Source: Haloplasma contractile
GTDB taxonomy: Bacteria; Bacillota_I; Bacilli_A; Haloplasmatales; Haloplasmataceae
Assembly: GCA_016841945.1 (NCBI GenBank)
Contig: JAENYC010000030.1
Span: 1-40,819, forward strand
Length of the DNA: 40,819 nt
Direction: 5' to 3'
Part shown: piece after piece, positions 16,046 through 25,744 of the stretch
Layout: the number at the start of each line of letters is the position of its first letter
How positions within the stretch are numbered: the stretch's first letter is position 1
Made by a program: the position numbers and the translations under genes
Notes under the pieces: generated by a model
The model's input: only the letters and a program-made list of their open reading frames with translations
What the model was told of the DNA's origin: nothing
Database searches by the model: none

Positions 16046-18418
16046 ATGGGAAAGAGACATTTATCTGAAGAAGATATTAAAGCAAGATATATAACACCAG
16101 CGATCACTGATGCTGGATGGGATATTAAGAAACAGGTACGATTGGAATATGCATTTACTGCAGGTCGGATTATCCTACGTGGGAATGTTACTGTTAGAGG
16201 GAAGAAGAAACGTGCGGATTATGTTCTTTTTTATAAAAGTAATTTTCCTTTGGCAGTTATTGAAGCGAAAGATAATAACCATCCAATTGGGGCCGGTTTA
16301 CAACAAGCTATTAGTTATGCAAAAGCATTAGATATTTATTATGTTTATGCTTCAAATGGTGATGGCTTTGTAGAGCAAAACTTAATTACTGGTGAAGTAA
16401 GAGAGTTAAAACTGAATGAATTTCCATCACCAGATGAGTTATATAGTCGCTATTTAAACGATAAGGATATCAACGTCACTGAAGAAAAAGTAATGCTAGA
16501 GCCTTATTACTATATTCCTGACTATAAGACGCCAAGGTATTATCAAAGGGTTGCAATCAATAGAACGGTTGATGCAGTTGCTAAAGGGAAGAATCGAGTG
16601 CTTTTAGTCAGTGCCACTGGTACGGGTAAAACATTTATGACTTTTCAAATAATTTATAGATTGTGGAAATCAGGAATTAAAAAGAAGATTTTATTTTTAG
16701 CTGACAGAAATATTTTAATCGACCAAACAATCTCTGGTGATTTTAAACCCTTTAGTGGTAAAATGACTAAAGTAACAAACAAGAAACTTGATAGTTCATA
16801 TGAAATTTATTTAGCACTTTATCAACAACTTACTGGAGACGAAGGTGAAGAAACTTTCCGTCAATTCCAACCGAACTTCTTTGATTTGATTGTGATTGAT
16901 GAGTGTCATAGAGGAAGTGCTAAGGAAGAATCTGCATGGAGAAAGGTATTAGATTACTTCTCATCAGCAACACATGTTGGATGTACAGCAACACCGATTG
17001 AAACAAAAGAAGCATCAAGCTTCACTTATTTTGGTGAGCCTATTTATGAATATTCTTTGAAGCAAGGAATTGATGATGGGTTCTTAGCCCCTTATAAAGT
17101 GATTCGAATCGGTTTAGATAAGGACTTAGAAGGTTACCGACCAGAAGCTGGTAAAGTTGATAAGCACGGATATGAAATTGAAGATAGAGAATACAATGTG
17201 AAAGATTATGATCGTTCGTTAGTTATTGATGATCGAACAAAAGTTGTAGCTAGAAAGATTACAGAATTCTTAAAGAAAACAAATCGATTCAGTAAAACAA
17301 TTGTATTTTGTGTGGATGTAGAACACGCAGAACGAATGAGACAAGCACTTATTAATGAAAACAAAGATTTATATGCTGAAAATGATCGGTACATCATGCG
17401 GATAACTGGCGATAATGATGAAGGTAAAGCACAACTAGAAAATTTCATTGATGAAGAGAGTACCTATCCTGTCATCGCAGTTACTAGTGAATTAATGACC
17501 ACAGGTGTGGATGCAAAAATGTGTAAACTTATTGTGTTAGATAATACGTTTGGTGAGCATGGAATGACTAAATTCAAGCAGATTATTGGTCGTGGAACAA
17601 GACTTCTAGAAGAGTATGGTAAAACGTACTTCACCATTATGGATTTCCGTAATGCTAGCCGATTATTTGCAGACCCAGCCTTTGATGGTAGACCAGAAGT
17701 GGTTATTGACCTAGATGAAAATGATCCAGTTGATGAACCAGAATCGGTAATGGAAGCAAATGATGAAGATTTTGGACATGACGATGGTGAAGTTCATGAA
17801 GATAATGAAGATTATATCATTGGTGACGACGAATCATTCGATGATGACGATAAACCGAGAAAGTATTATGTTCATGATGTAATGGTTAAGGTATTATCAG
17901 AACGTGTTCAATATGTCGATAAGGATGGAAAATTAATTACTGAGAGTTTAATAGACTATACAAAGAAAAATATCTTAGAGCAATATGCTAAATTAGATGA
18001 TTTCTTAAGAACATGGACAGAGGCGGAGAAAAAACAAGCGATTATCGATGAATTACAAGATAGTGGTGTGCTTTTAGATGCAGTTAAAGAGGAACTAGGT
18101 AAAACAGAACTCGATGATTTTGATTTGATTTGTCATTTAGCCTATGATAAACCACCACTAACTAAAAGAGAGCGAGCAGAGAATGTAAAGAAACGTCATT
18201 ACTTATATAAATATTCCGATGTTGCTCAAAAAGTAATTGAAGCACTCCTTGACAAATATGCCAATGATGGTATAAAAGAGATTGAAGATACAAAGGTACT
18301 TCAGCTTAAGGAGTTTGCTAAAATTGGTAGTCCAATGAAAATTGTTAAAGCCTTTGGAGGCAAAAAAGCATATTTAAAGGCAGTGCAAGAACTAGAAAAT
18401 GAGATTTATTACGCTTAA
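16046..18418 (+). CDS. hsdR: Type I restriction enzyme, R subunit
   Basis: This 790-residue HsdR is the motor and nuclease of a type I restriction-modification complex; it translocates and cuts unmethylated DNA. The start ATG 16046 has GGAAGGAG directly upstream; an earlier GTG at 16022 lies before that site. The nuclease motif is RADYVLF (Asp58) with VIEAKD (Glu73, Lys75). The helicase part has Walker A ATGTGKT (190-196), DECH (285-288), GCTATPIE and a late QIIGRGTRL motif. An acidic linker (about 570-615) precedes the C-terminal HsdM-binding region. The gene is intact. The order R-M-S follows, with hsdM 28 bases downstream. Confidence 0.95.
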   Translation: MGKRHLSEEDIKARYITPAITDAGWDIKKQVRLEYAFTAGRIILRGNVTVRGKKKRADYVLFYKSNFPLAVIEAKDNNHPIGAGLQQAISYAKALDIYYVYASNGDGFVEQNLITGEVRELKLNEFPSPDELYSRYLNDKDINVTEEKVMLEPYYYIPDYKTPRYYQRVAINRTVDAVAKGKNRVLLVSATGTGKTFMTFQIIYRLWKSGIKKKILFLADRNILIDQTISGDFKPFSGKMTKVTNKKLDSSYEIYLALYQQLTGDEGEETFRQFQPNFFDLIVIDECHRGSAKEESAWRKVLDYFSSATHVGCTATPIETKEASSFTYFGEPIYEYSLKQGIDDGFLAPYKVIRIGLDKDLEGYRPEAGKVDKHGYEIEDREYNVKDYDRSLVIDDRTKVVARKITEFLKKTNRFSKTIVFCVDVEHAERMRQALINENKDLYAENDRYIMRITGDNDEGKAQLENFIDEESTYPVIAVTSELMTTGVDAKMCKLIVLDNTFGEHGMTKFKQIIGRGTRLLEEYGKTYFTIMDFRNASRLFADPAFDGRPEVVIDLDENDPVDEPESVMEANDEDFGHDDGEVHEDNEDYIIGDDESFDDDDKPRKYYVHDVMVKVLSERVQYVDKDGKLITESLIDYTKKNILEQYAKLDDFLRTWTEAEKKQAIIDELQDSGVLLDAVKEELGKTELDDFDLICHLAYDKPPLTKRERAENVKKRHYLYKYSDVAQKVIEALLDKYANDGIKEIEDTKVLQLKEFAKIGSPMKIVKAFGGKKAYLKAVQELENEIYYA

Positions 18419-18446
18419 AACAAAATAATAAAGGCAGGTAAGGTAT

Positions 18447-19915
18447 ATGGCAATAAGTAATTTTGTAAAGAGAATACAAGATGTAATGCGAAATGATTCT
18501 GGTGTTAATGGAGATGCCCAAAGAATCGAACAAATCGTATGGATTTTATTTTAAAGATTTATGATGCAAAAGAAGAAGCATGGGAACTTTATGATGATAA
18601 CTATCAGTCGATTATTCCAGATGATTTAAAATGGAGAGAATGGGCTGTTGATAATAAAGACGGTGAAGCATTAACAGGAGATGCTTTACTAAACTTTGTG
18701 AACAATGAATTATTTCCAACCCTTAAAAATTTAGAAATTGATGAAGCAACACCGATGAGTCAAGTTATTGTTAAGTATGCATTTGAAGATGCCAACAACT
18801 ATCAAAAAGATGGTGTGTTACTTCGTCAAGTGATAAATATTATTGATGAGATTGATTTTACAGAGTATAAAGAACGTCACGAGTTTGGAACAATTTATGA
18901 ATCATTCCTTAAAGACCTTCAAAGTGCTGGTAATGCTGGTGAGTTTTATACGCCAAGAGCAGTTACTGACTTTATGGTCAAAGTTGTTAAACCAGTGTTA
19001 GGAGAAAAAGTTGGGGACTTTGCTTGTGGTACAGGTGGTTTCTTAACTTCGGCTTTAAATGAATTAGATAAGCAAGTTGGTAACTCACTAGAAAATCGTG
19101 AGATTTACAATAAATCAGTTTATGGGATTGAGAAGAAGTCACTTCCCCATATGCTTTGTGTAACCAATATGTTGATTCATGATATTGATGATCCTAACAT
19201 ATTACATGGTAATGCGTTAGAAATCGATTATAAAGACCTAAGAAAAATGGATCCTTTCGATGTTATATTAATGAACCCACCTTATGGAGGAAGTGAAAAA
19301 GATAGTGTCAAAGTAAACTTCCCAACAGAACTGAGAAGTTCAGAAACTGCTGATTTATTTATGAATGTGATTATGTATCGACTTAAGAAAAATGGTCGAT
19401 GTGGAGTGATCATTCCAGATGGGTTCTTATTTGGTACTGATAATGCGAAATTCAATATTAAAAAGAAATTATTTGAAGAATTTAATCTTCACACGGTAAT
19501 AAGACTACCACATAGTGTCTTTGCACCTTATACATCGATTAGAACGAATATTTTATTCTTTGACAATACAGAACCGACCAAAGAAACATGGTTTTATCGT
19601 GTAGATATGCCAGAAGGCTATAAAAACTTCTCTAAAACTAGACCAATGAAGTTAGAGCATTTTAATGAGACACTTAATTGGTGGGATAACCGAGAAGAGA
19701 TAGAAGTGGATGGGTTCCCTAAAGCAAAGAAATATACAATTGATGAAATTATAGAAAGAAGTTACAATATTGACCTTTGTGGATTTCCTCATGAAGAAGA
19801 AGTGATCCTTGAGCCAATGGATTTGATTCAAGAGTATCAAGAAAAACGAGCTTCACTTAATGCTGAAATAGATCATGTGTTAGAACAAATTACTTCTATG
19901 CTTGGAGGTAATTAA
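18447..19915 (+). pseudogene. hsdM: Type I methyltransferase subunit HsdM, one-base frameshift near N-terminus
   Basis: HsdM methylates adenine at the sequence read by HsdS and is needed for both modification and restriction. ATG 18447 (AGGCAGG upstream) starts MAISNFVKRIQDVMRNDSGV and reaches TAA at 18552-18554 after 35 codons. The rest continues in the -1 frame as LKIYDAKEEAWELYDD to 19915. One extra T in the TTTT at 18549-18552 would restore a protein of about 490 residues. Downstream parts are intact: motif I DFACGTGGF and NPPY (residues 160-168 and 246-249 counted from the internal ATG 18539). ATG 18539 could restart translation and give a protein lacking the first 35 or so residues. It may be a real mutation, a phase switch or a sequence error. 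Confidence 0.88.
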
Positions 19916-19916
19916 G

Positions 19917-21365
19917 GTGAATGGACAAGATTTAAAGAATAGTATTCTTCAACTTGCGATTCAAGGAAAACTTGTAGAACAGCGAGAAGAAGAGGGTACT
20001 GCGAAGGAATTATTAGAAAAAATAGAAGCTGAAAAGAAACGGCTGATTAAAGAAGGAAAGATAAAAAAACAAAAGAAGCTCCAAGAAATTAGGGAAGATG
20101 AGATACCATTTGAAATCCCTGATAACTGGGAATGGGTACGAGTGGGAGATATTGGTTCATGGGGTGCAGGCGCCACACCTTCAAGATCGAATCCTAAGTT
20201 CTATGGTGGAGATATACCTTGGCTAAAAACAGGAGATTTGAATGATGGCTATATTATAGAAGTGCCAGAGTTCATCTCAGAAGAAGCCTTAAAGAAGACA
20301 TCAGTAAGACTAAATCCAACGGGATCAGTGCTGATGGCAATGTATGGTGCAACAATTGGAAAACTTGGTATTTTGGATATTGAAGCTACTACAAATCAAG
20401 CCTGTTGTGCTTGTATACCCTATAGCATTATCTATAATAAGTACTTATTTTATTTCTTGATGGGTCAGCGCCGAGTCTATGTTAAAATGGGAGCAGGTGG
20501 AGCGCAGCCAAATATTTCTAAAGATAAAATTGTTAATTCATTAATCCCTCTCCCACCACTTGAAGAACAAAAGCGTATTGTAGCAAAGATTGAAGAGTTA
20601 ATGCCATATGTAGATAAATACGATATAGCCTATTCTGAAGTGGAAGAGCTTAATAAAAAGTTCCCTGAAGATATGCAAAAGTCTATTCTGCAATATGCTA
20701 TTCAAGGTAAGTTGGCAGAACAGCGGGAAGAAGATGGAACGGCAGAAGATCTTTATAAGCAGATTCAAGAAGAAAAGAAAAAGCTGATTAAGGAAGGTAA
20801 GATTAAAAAGAGTAAGGCACTTCCAGAGATAACAGAAGACGAAATACCATTTGATATTCCCGAGAATTGGAAGTGGGTTAGGATTGCAGAAATAATAGAT
20901 TATGACCTTGGTGGAGGTACTCCTTCAAAGCAAAAACCGTCGTACTGGAATGGTAATATTCCGTGGATGAGTGTAAAAGATTATGTAAACAATCCAAGTG
21001 GGATTAATGATACCTTAGAAAAAATAACTGAAGAAGGGTTAAAAAATAGTTCTTCAAATCTTATTCCTGCAGGTAATATAATTGTTTGTACGAGAGTTGG
21101 ATTAGGAAAAATAGCAATAAATAATGTCAATATTGCGATAAATCAAGACTTAAGAGCTTTGATTCTATCGAAGTATATTAATAAAAATTACTTTATTTAT
21201 TACTATAATAGAATAAATATTGTTGGAAAAGGAACAACGGTAAAAGGGATTAAAAGAGAAGAGTTATTAAATTTTGTATTTCCACTACCACCTCTTAAAG
21301 AACAAAAAAGAATAGTTGACAAAATAGAAGAATTACTACCTTATTGTAAACAACTTGTTAAATAA
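19917..21365 (+). CDS. hsdS: Type I specificity subunit HsdS
   Basis: This 482-residue protein recognises the bipartite DNA target of the type I system. GTG 19917 is the likely start (GGAGG at 19904-19908); the earlier TTG 19902 lies on the ribosome site. Two target-recognition domains (about 70-230 and 310-460) are present. Each is preceded by a conserved repeat (NSILQLAIQGKL and KSILQYAIQGKL). Each is followed by PLPP(L)xEQKRIV helices. The internal repeats are similar also at DNA level, so domain exchange by recombination is possible. It begins two bases after the hsdM stop codon. The recognised sequence cannot be predicted here. Confidence 0.94.
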   Translation: MNGQDLKNSILQLAIQGKLVEQREEEGTAKELLEKIEAEKKRLIKEGKIKKQKKLQEIREDEIPFEIPDNWEWVRVGDIGSWGAGATPSRSNPKFYGGDIPWLKTGDLNDGYIIEVPEFISEEALKKTSVRLNPTGSVLMAMYGATIGKLGILDIEATTNQACCACIPYSIIYNKYLFYFLMGQRRVYVKMGAGGAQPNISKDKIVNSLIPLPPLEEQKRIVAKIEELMPYVDKYDIAYSEVEELNKKFPEDMQKSILQYAIQGKLAEQREEDGTAEDLYKQIQEEKKKLIKEGKIKKSKALPEITEDEIPFDIPENWKWVRIAEIIDYDLGGGTPSKQKPSYWNGNIPWMSVKDYVNNPSGINDTLEKITEEGLKNSSSNLIPAGNIIVCTRVGLGKIAINNVNIAINQDLRALILSKYINKNYFIYYYNRINIVGKGTTVKGIKREELLNFVFPLPPLKEQKRIVDKIEELLPYCKQLVK

Positions 21366-21437
21366 TTTGATATAAATAAAAATAAAAACTAACAAGTTAG
21401 AAGGTATACAATACTTATTATTATAAAGGGTGATTAT

Positions 21438-22274
21438 ATGGATGTTATTTTGGATTCAGTCCATTTAAAGGCGATTTGTGATATTTTAGCAAATAACCTC
21501 ACACATAGTAAAATAGATAGGTACTTAGCCTTTAGTAATATACAAAATAAGGGAATACCAACAACAAGCAATGGTTACAGTTATAAAATCGGTAGTAATA
21601 AGACAGACAAAATATATAATTCATTATCTAGTGAAATGAATAAAACTAAATCAACAAAACCATTAATAACCTTTTTAGAAAATATATGCACCCCTGCTAA
21701 TTATACTGATTTCAGTAATAGAGATGGATATAAAATTTTAGTGTCAGATTTAAATAAGGTGCTTCTATTGTTGGGACATGAAATTAATGAGCAAGGTAAA
21801 TTTATTAGAGTACGTAAGGCAAACACATTAGATGAAGTAGATGAAAGACTGAAATCATTCAAAAACGAAATCGATAAACGTAACATGCACTATATGGTAA
21901 AAAAGTATTGTTCGCGTGAATATTTGAAAGAAGATTATTTTCATGCCATATCAGAATCTGTAAAAGGTGTTTGTGATAGAATAAGGAATATTACAAATCT
22001 AACAGAGGATGGTACCAAACTTATTAATAAATCATTTTCAACAAAAGATCCGTTTATTATTTTAAATTCACTTCAAACTGAAAGCGAGAGAAGTGAATAT
22101 ATTGGGCTTGCAAAACTAATAGAAGGACTTAACATGATGATTAGAAATGTTACGGCACATACACCTCGCATTAAGTGGGAAGTGGATGAAAAATTAGCGT
22201 TAGAAGTGTTTAATATAGTTTCTTTTATTCACAGATATTTAGACGAATGTATCAAAAATCCACAAAAGATATAG
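21438..22274 (+). CDS. TIGR02391-like protein linked to restriction-modification
   Basis: This 278-residue protein has a C-terminal domain typical of the TIGR02391 (Ymh) family: YFHAISESVKGVCDRIRNIT, then NSLQTESERSEY, and ending NMMIRNVTAHTPRIKW with the conserved R-N-x-x-AH element. The N-terminal part (1-130) is not recognised. The family is common beside type I restriction systems and in abortive-infection-like contexts; its activity is not established here. It follows hsdS by 72 bases with a separate ribosome site (AAAGGGTGAT) and is closed by a strong terminator. A role as defence accessory is inference. Confidence 0.75.
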   Translation: MDVILDSVHLKAICDILANNLTHSKIDRYLAFSNIQNKGIPTTSNGYSYKIGSNKTDKIYNSLSSEMNKTKSTKPLITFLENICTPANYTDFSNRDGYKILVSDLNKVLLLLGHEINEQGKFIRVRKANTLDEVDERLKSFKNEIDKRNMHYMVKKYCSREYLKEDYFHAISESVKGVCDRIRNITNLTEDGTKLINKSFSTKDPFIILNSLQTESERSEYIGLAKLIEGLNMMIRNVTAHTPRIKWEVDEKLALEVFNIVSFIHRYLDECIKNPQKI

Positions 22275-22302
22275 AATGATACTTTATAATACACAAATAG
22301 TC

Positions 22303-22336
22303 AAACCCCCTGCTCAAATTAGAGCAAGGGGTTTTT
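22303..22336. terminator. Bidirectional intrinsic terminator
   Basis: Arms AAACCCCCTGCTC and GAGCAAGGGGTTT with a 6-base loop and T/A-runs on both sides lie between the TIGR02391-like gene and the convergent phage repressor gene. It separates host-side cargo from the prophage. Confidence 0.88.
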
Positions 22337-22366
22337 ATGTTCAAGTACTCTTTGTAGAAGCATATA

Positions 22367-22789
22367 TCAAAACTTTCTAGAGTTCTTCATTAGTTCAAAA
22401 ATCTTAAAGTTTAGGAAGGACTTTAATTCTCCACTCAATTTTTCGATATCATTTTGAGCTATTTCGAATTCGCCTTCTTTACCTTTTAAAACAATGTATC
22501 CATTCTGTTCATCATAGATGATTTTGTATCCAAGTAGGTGTAGCTGCATTTCCATAAAATAATCGAAGCTTTCCTTAACTTCGGGAGTCTCATCCCAATC
22601 CATTAAATAGGTCGGTGTTACTCTAAGCGCATCAGCCAATGCTTTAATCTTGTCTTTTCTTACATTCTTAATTTCTCCACTTTCATATCTTTGAATCGTA
22701 GGTGCACTAACACCTACTGCTTTAGCAACATCTTCTAAAGTAAGTCCTAACTCTAGTCTGCGACGCTTTACTTTATCTTTAAATTGCAT
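22367..22789 (-). CDS. Phage repressor, XRE/CI-like
   Basis: This 140-residue protein starts at ATG 22789 (AGGTGAG upstream; an earlier in-frame ATG at 22807 is less likely). Residues 1-60 are an XRE helix-turn-helix: LGLTLEDVAKAVGVSAPTIQ, then RYESGE. The C-terminal part (YDEQNGYIVLKGKEGEFEIA) is small and lacks a visible peptidase S24 motif, so induction may not go by self-cleavage. It faces away from a Cro-like gene across a shared control region with operators, which is the normal lysogeny switch. It marks the left end of the prophage genes. Confidence 0.88.
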   Translation of the reverse strand: MQFKDKVKRRRLELGLTLEDVAKAVGVSAPTIQRYESGEIKNVRKDKIKALADALRVTPTYLMDWDETPEVKESFDYFMEMQLHLLGYKIIYDEQNGYIVLKGKEGEFEIAQNDIEKLSGELKSFLNFKIFELMKNSRKF

Positions 22790-22826
22790 AAACTCACCTG
22801 CTCTCATGAAAAATTAATTTAACCTT

Positions 22827-22944
22827 ACTATACATCATAATTTGCGTATTTGCAATATAAATATAAAAATACGAGAAAAATATTGCGTTTACGTATTGAC
22901 GAATGTATGCTAATGGATTAAAATAAAATTACGTAAACGCAAAA
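22827..22944. promoter_or_regulatory. Divergent lysogeny switch with two promoters and operators
   Basis: Leftward promoter: TTGCAA (minus strand of 22855-22850, which reads TTGCAA on both strands) and TATAGT (22832-22827), spacer 17. Rightward promoter: TTGACG (22896-22901) and TAAAAT (22919-22924), spacer 17. Operator-like sites are TTTGCGTATTTGCAA (22841-22855, inside the leftward promoter), TTGCGTTTACGTA (22883-22895, touching the rightward -35) and TTACGTAAACGCAAAA (22929-22944). A further copy, TTACGCAAACGCAAAA, lies at 23165-23180 after the cro-like gene. Positions suit control of both promoters by the repressor and the Cro-like protein. Confidence 0.72.
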
Positions 22945-22962
22945 TATAGTGGAGGTGATTAG

Positions 22963-23160
22963 ATGTTTGATCAGAAGAAATTTAAAGCATTACTTGTTAT
23001 GAAAGGAAAAACAATGCAAGATATTGCTAGTTTACTGAATATTAACCAAGCTACATTATATCGTAAAATCAATGGAAGCAGTGATTTCTTCAGGAAAGAG
23101 ATTCAGGCTATCTGCGAATATCTTGAGATTGAAAATCCTAACGATATTTTTTTTGCTTAA
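22963..23160 (+). CDS. Cro-like small DNA-binding protein
   Basis: This 65-residue protein starts at ATG 22963 with GGAGGTGATT upstream. It is a single helix-turn-helix domain (KGKTMQDIASLLNINQATLY, then RKINGSS) ending with PNDIFFA, a form common in phage antirepressor or Cro genes. It is the first rightward gene after the divergent switch and would compete with the repressor for the operators. An operator copy lies right after it. Confidence 0.85.
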   Translation: MFDQKKFKALLVMKGKTMQDIASLLNINQATLYRKINGSSDFFRKEIQAICEYLEIENPNDIFFA

Positions 23161-23359
23161 CATATTACGCAAACGCAAAATTATTTAACTTTCATTCTTG
23201 CTCTAAATTTTAATGATTAAAAAGATGGCAAAAGGGGCTTCGATTTCCGTATTCCCGTGGCTTATATATAGAGGAACAAAATAAGGAGGAAACTGATATG
23301 AATAAAAATAGTGGATAAACAGTTTTAAAAAAATTAGTAGATTATGAAAGGAGAATGCT
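23161..23359 (+). other. Early-region gap with operator copy and a six-codon ORF
   Basis: TTACGCAAACGCAAAA (23165-23180) repeats the operator of the switch. AGGAGGAAACTGAT then leads into ATG 23298, but the frame stops after six codons (MNKNSG). A good ribosome site before such a short frame suggests a deleted early gene or a leader peptide. In related phages several replication genes sit between cro and vapE, so a deletion is plausible. Confidence 0.5.
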
Positions 23360-25741
23360 ATGAAATTTACCATATGCACTGGCAATAGTAGAAAAGATAC
23401 ACACTGGAAAGAAAAAACGATCACTTGGGATGAGTTTGTAGAGAGGCTCTCTCATACAACTGTTACTAGTGAAACCCAAGATGAATACCGTCGCATGAAA
23501 AAGTACCAGCAAGATAATATAAAAGATGTTGGTGGGTTTGTAGCGGGAACATTAAAAGATGGAAGTCGCAAAAAAGAGAATGTCCTATCACGTTCTATGC
23601 TAACACTTGATATGGATTATGCTAAAGAAGTAGAAGCAGTTGTTCATCAAATTAAACAAATTTTCAATTTCACTTTCTGCGTATACTCAACTCATAAGCA
23701 CATGCCAGAAAAACCAAGATTAAGACTGATCATCCCGTTATCTAGACCAGTGTCAGCGGATGAATATCAGGCTATCAGTCGACAAATTGCTTCTGAAATA
23801 GGTATTGAACTTTTTGATGATACCACTTATGAACCGAATCGACTAATGTACTGGCCTAGTACATCTAGTGACGGTGAGTATGTGTTTAAAGAGTATAGAG
23901 GATATTACCTGGATCCAGATTCCATATTATTAAAATATAAGGATTGGAGGGATACTTCCTCATGGCCAGTGTCATCAAGACAAAAAGAGGTCATCAATCG
24001 TAAAAGAAAGAAACAAGAGGATCCAACACTGAAATCCGGATTAGTTGGAGCCTTTTGTAGGAGTTATAGTATTACTGAATCAATTCAAACATTTTTATCT
24101 GATGTATATCAGCCTAGTGTAATTTCAGAACGATATGACTATATTCCAGCGGATTCTTCAGCAGGTGTTATTGTCTACGATGATAAGTATGCTTATTCAC
24201 ATCATGCCACTGATCCTGCTTGCGGGATGTTATTGAATGCTTTTGACCTCGTACGGGTCCATCACTTTTTGGATCTCGATGAATATGTAAGGGAAGGAAC
24301 TCCTTCCATTCAGCTACCCTCTTATAAAGCCATGTTACAGTTTGCTGCAGAAGATGAGAAGGTAAGACTTCAACTAGCAGAGGACCGTAAAAAGCAAATT
24401 GAAGAGGACTTCTCGGAAAAAGGAGATGATGATTCTTGGCAATTAAAACTTGAAGTCAACAAAAATGGAAGTGTGAAAGATACTCTGAGTAATATTACAG
24501 AGATCTTGCGTCATGATGAATTATTCACATCCATTGCCTACAATGAACTATCACATCGTTTAGATGTCAAAGGGAAGTTACCTTGGCAGCAAGTCAAAGA
24601 TGGATGGAATGATTCAGATTTATCTCAAGCAAAAGTGATCCTTGATAAAAAATACGGAATCTATTCACCAGCTAAATTTAAAGATGCACTAATTACCACT
24701 GCTTCAGAAAGAGCCTTTCATCCCATTAAAGATTATTTTGATAGCCTCCCTATTTGGGACGGAATCAAAAGGGTGGATACACTACTAATCGACTATTTTG
24801 GAGCAGATGATAACTGCTATACAAGGGAAGTCATGAGAAAGACTTTATTAGCTGCAGTAGCTAGAGTCTATGAACCAGGCGTAAAGTTTGATAATGTGCT
24901 GATCTTAATTGGTGAGCAAGGTATTGGGAAATCAAGCTTCTTCGCGAAACTAGCAATGGACTGGTTCTCCGATAGCTTAACATTAACGGATATGCGCGAT
25001 AAAGCATCAGCTGAAAAACTTCAAGGATACTGGGTGTTAGAACTAGGGGAGTTGGCAGGGTTACGAAAGATTGACTTGGAATTGGTAAAGGCCTTTATTA
25101 CACGGCGAGATGATAAATTTAGACACAGCTATGGTGTATATGTTGAAAGTCATCCAAGGCAGTGCATCATTGTAGGAACAACCAACTCAGAAAAAGGGAT
25201 TCTAAGAGATGTAACTGGAAATAGACGATACTGGCCTGTTTCGGTAATAAAAGGTAAAAAGACTTTATGGGATGATTTAACCCAGGATGAAGTTAATCAG
25301 ATATGGGCGGAAGTGTTACTTCTATACCAGCAAGGGGAGAAATTAATTCTTGGAAACGAAGCAGCAGAGCTAGCCTATCGTTATCAACAAGAAGCGATGG
25401 AGGAAGATGATAGAGAAGGACTAGTGAAAGATTACCTAGAAACCTTACTTCCGGAGAACTGGGATAATATGAAACTATATGAGCGACGTATGTATTTGGC
25501 TGGTGAATCTGACTTTGATAGCGAGCCGAAAAAAGGAACAATTAAAAGATCACGAGTATGCTTTCAGGAAATCTGGTGTGAGTGTTTTGGGAAAGACAAG
25601 TCAGATTTGAAGCGAGGTATATCATCTGAACTTCAAGGAATCCTTATGAAGATTGGAGGGTGGAAACGTTATGATGGCAATAAAACCGGTAAGATGAAGC
25701 ATCCCATCTATGGAGTCCAGGTGACTTATGTTCGAGATTAG
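23360..25741 (+). CDS. Phage VapE/VirE-type primase-helicase
   Basis: This 793-residue protein combines an N-terminal primase-like domain with a C-terminal SF3/VapE ATPase. N-terminal motifs fit archaeo-eukaryotic-type primases: TLDMD with Asp84 and Asp86, then YSTHKH (His112) and PRLRLIIPL. The ATPase part has Walker A GEQGIGKS (518-525), LELGELAGL as Walker B region, and GTTN followed by GNRRYWP. Such proteins start phage or satellite DNA replication. ATG 23360 has GGAGA upstream. No DNA polymerase, nuclease or separate helicase genes follow, so host enzymes must do the rest. Repeats just downstream may be its origin. Confidence 0.9.
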   Translation: MKFTICTGNSRKDTHWKEKTITWDEFVERLSHTTVTSETQDEYRRMKKYQQDNIKDVGGFVAGTLKDGSRKKENVLSRSMLTLDMDYAKEVEAVVHQIKQIFNFTFCVYSTHKHMPEKPRLRLIIPLSRPVSADEYQAISRQIASEIGIELFDDTTYEPNRLMYWPSTSSDGEYVFKEYRGYYLDPDSILLKYKDWRDTSSWPVSSRQKEVINRKRKKQEDPTLKSGLVGAFCRSYSITESIQTFLSDVYQPSVISERYDYIPADSSAGVIVYDDKYAYSHHATDPACGMLLNAFDLVRVHHFLDLDEYVREGTPSIQLPSYKAMLQFAAEDEKVRLQLAEDRKKQIEEDFSEKGDDDSWQLKLEVNKNGSVKDTLSNITEILRHDELFTSIAYNELSHRLDVKGKLPWQQVKDGWNDSDLSQAKVILDKKYGIYSPAKFKDALITTASERAFHPIKDYFDSLPIWDGIKRVDTLLIDYFGADDNCYTREVMRKTLLAAVARVYEPGVKFDNVLILIGEQGIGKSSFFAKLAMDWFSDSLTLTDMRDKASAEKLQGYWVLELGELAGLRKIDLELVKAFITRRDDKFRHSYGVYVESHPRQCIIVGTTNSEKGILRDVTGNRRYWPVSVIKGKKTLWDDLTQDEVNQIWAEVLLLYQQGEKLILGNEAAELAYRYQQEAMEEDDREGLVKDYLETLLPENWDNMKLYERRMYLAGESDFDSEPKKGTIKRSRVCFQEIWCECFGKDKSDLKRGISSELQGILMKIGGWKRYDGNKTGKMKHPIYGVQVTYVRD

Positions 25742-25744
25742 TTT

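Noticed and set aside
18539-18560. Programmed ribosomal frameshift in hsdM
   Set aside because: TTT TAA offers no good slippery pairing for a -1 shift and no downstream structure was seen; a one-base indel is simpler.
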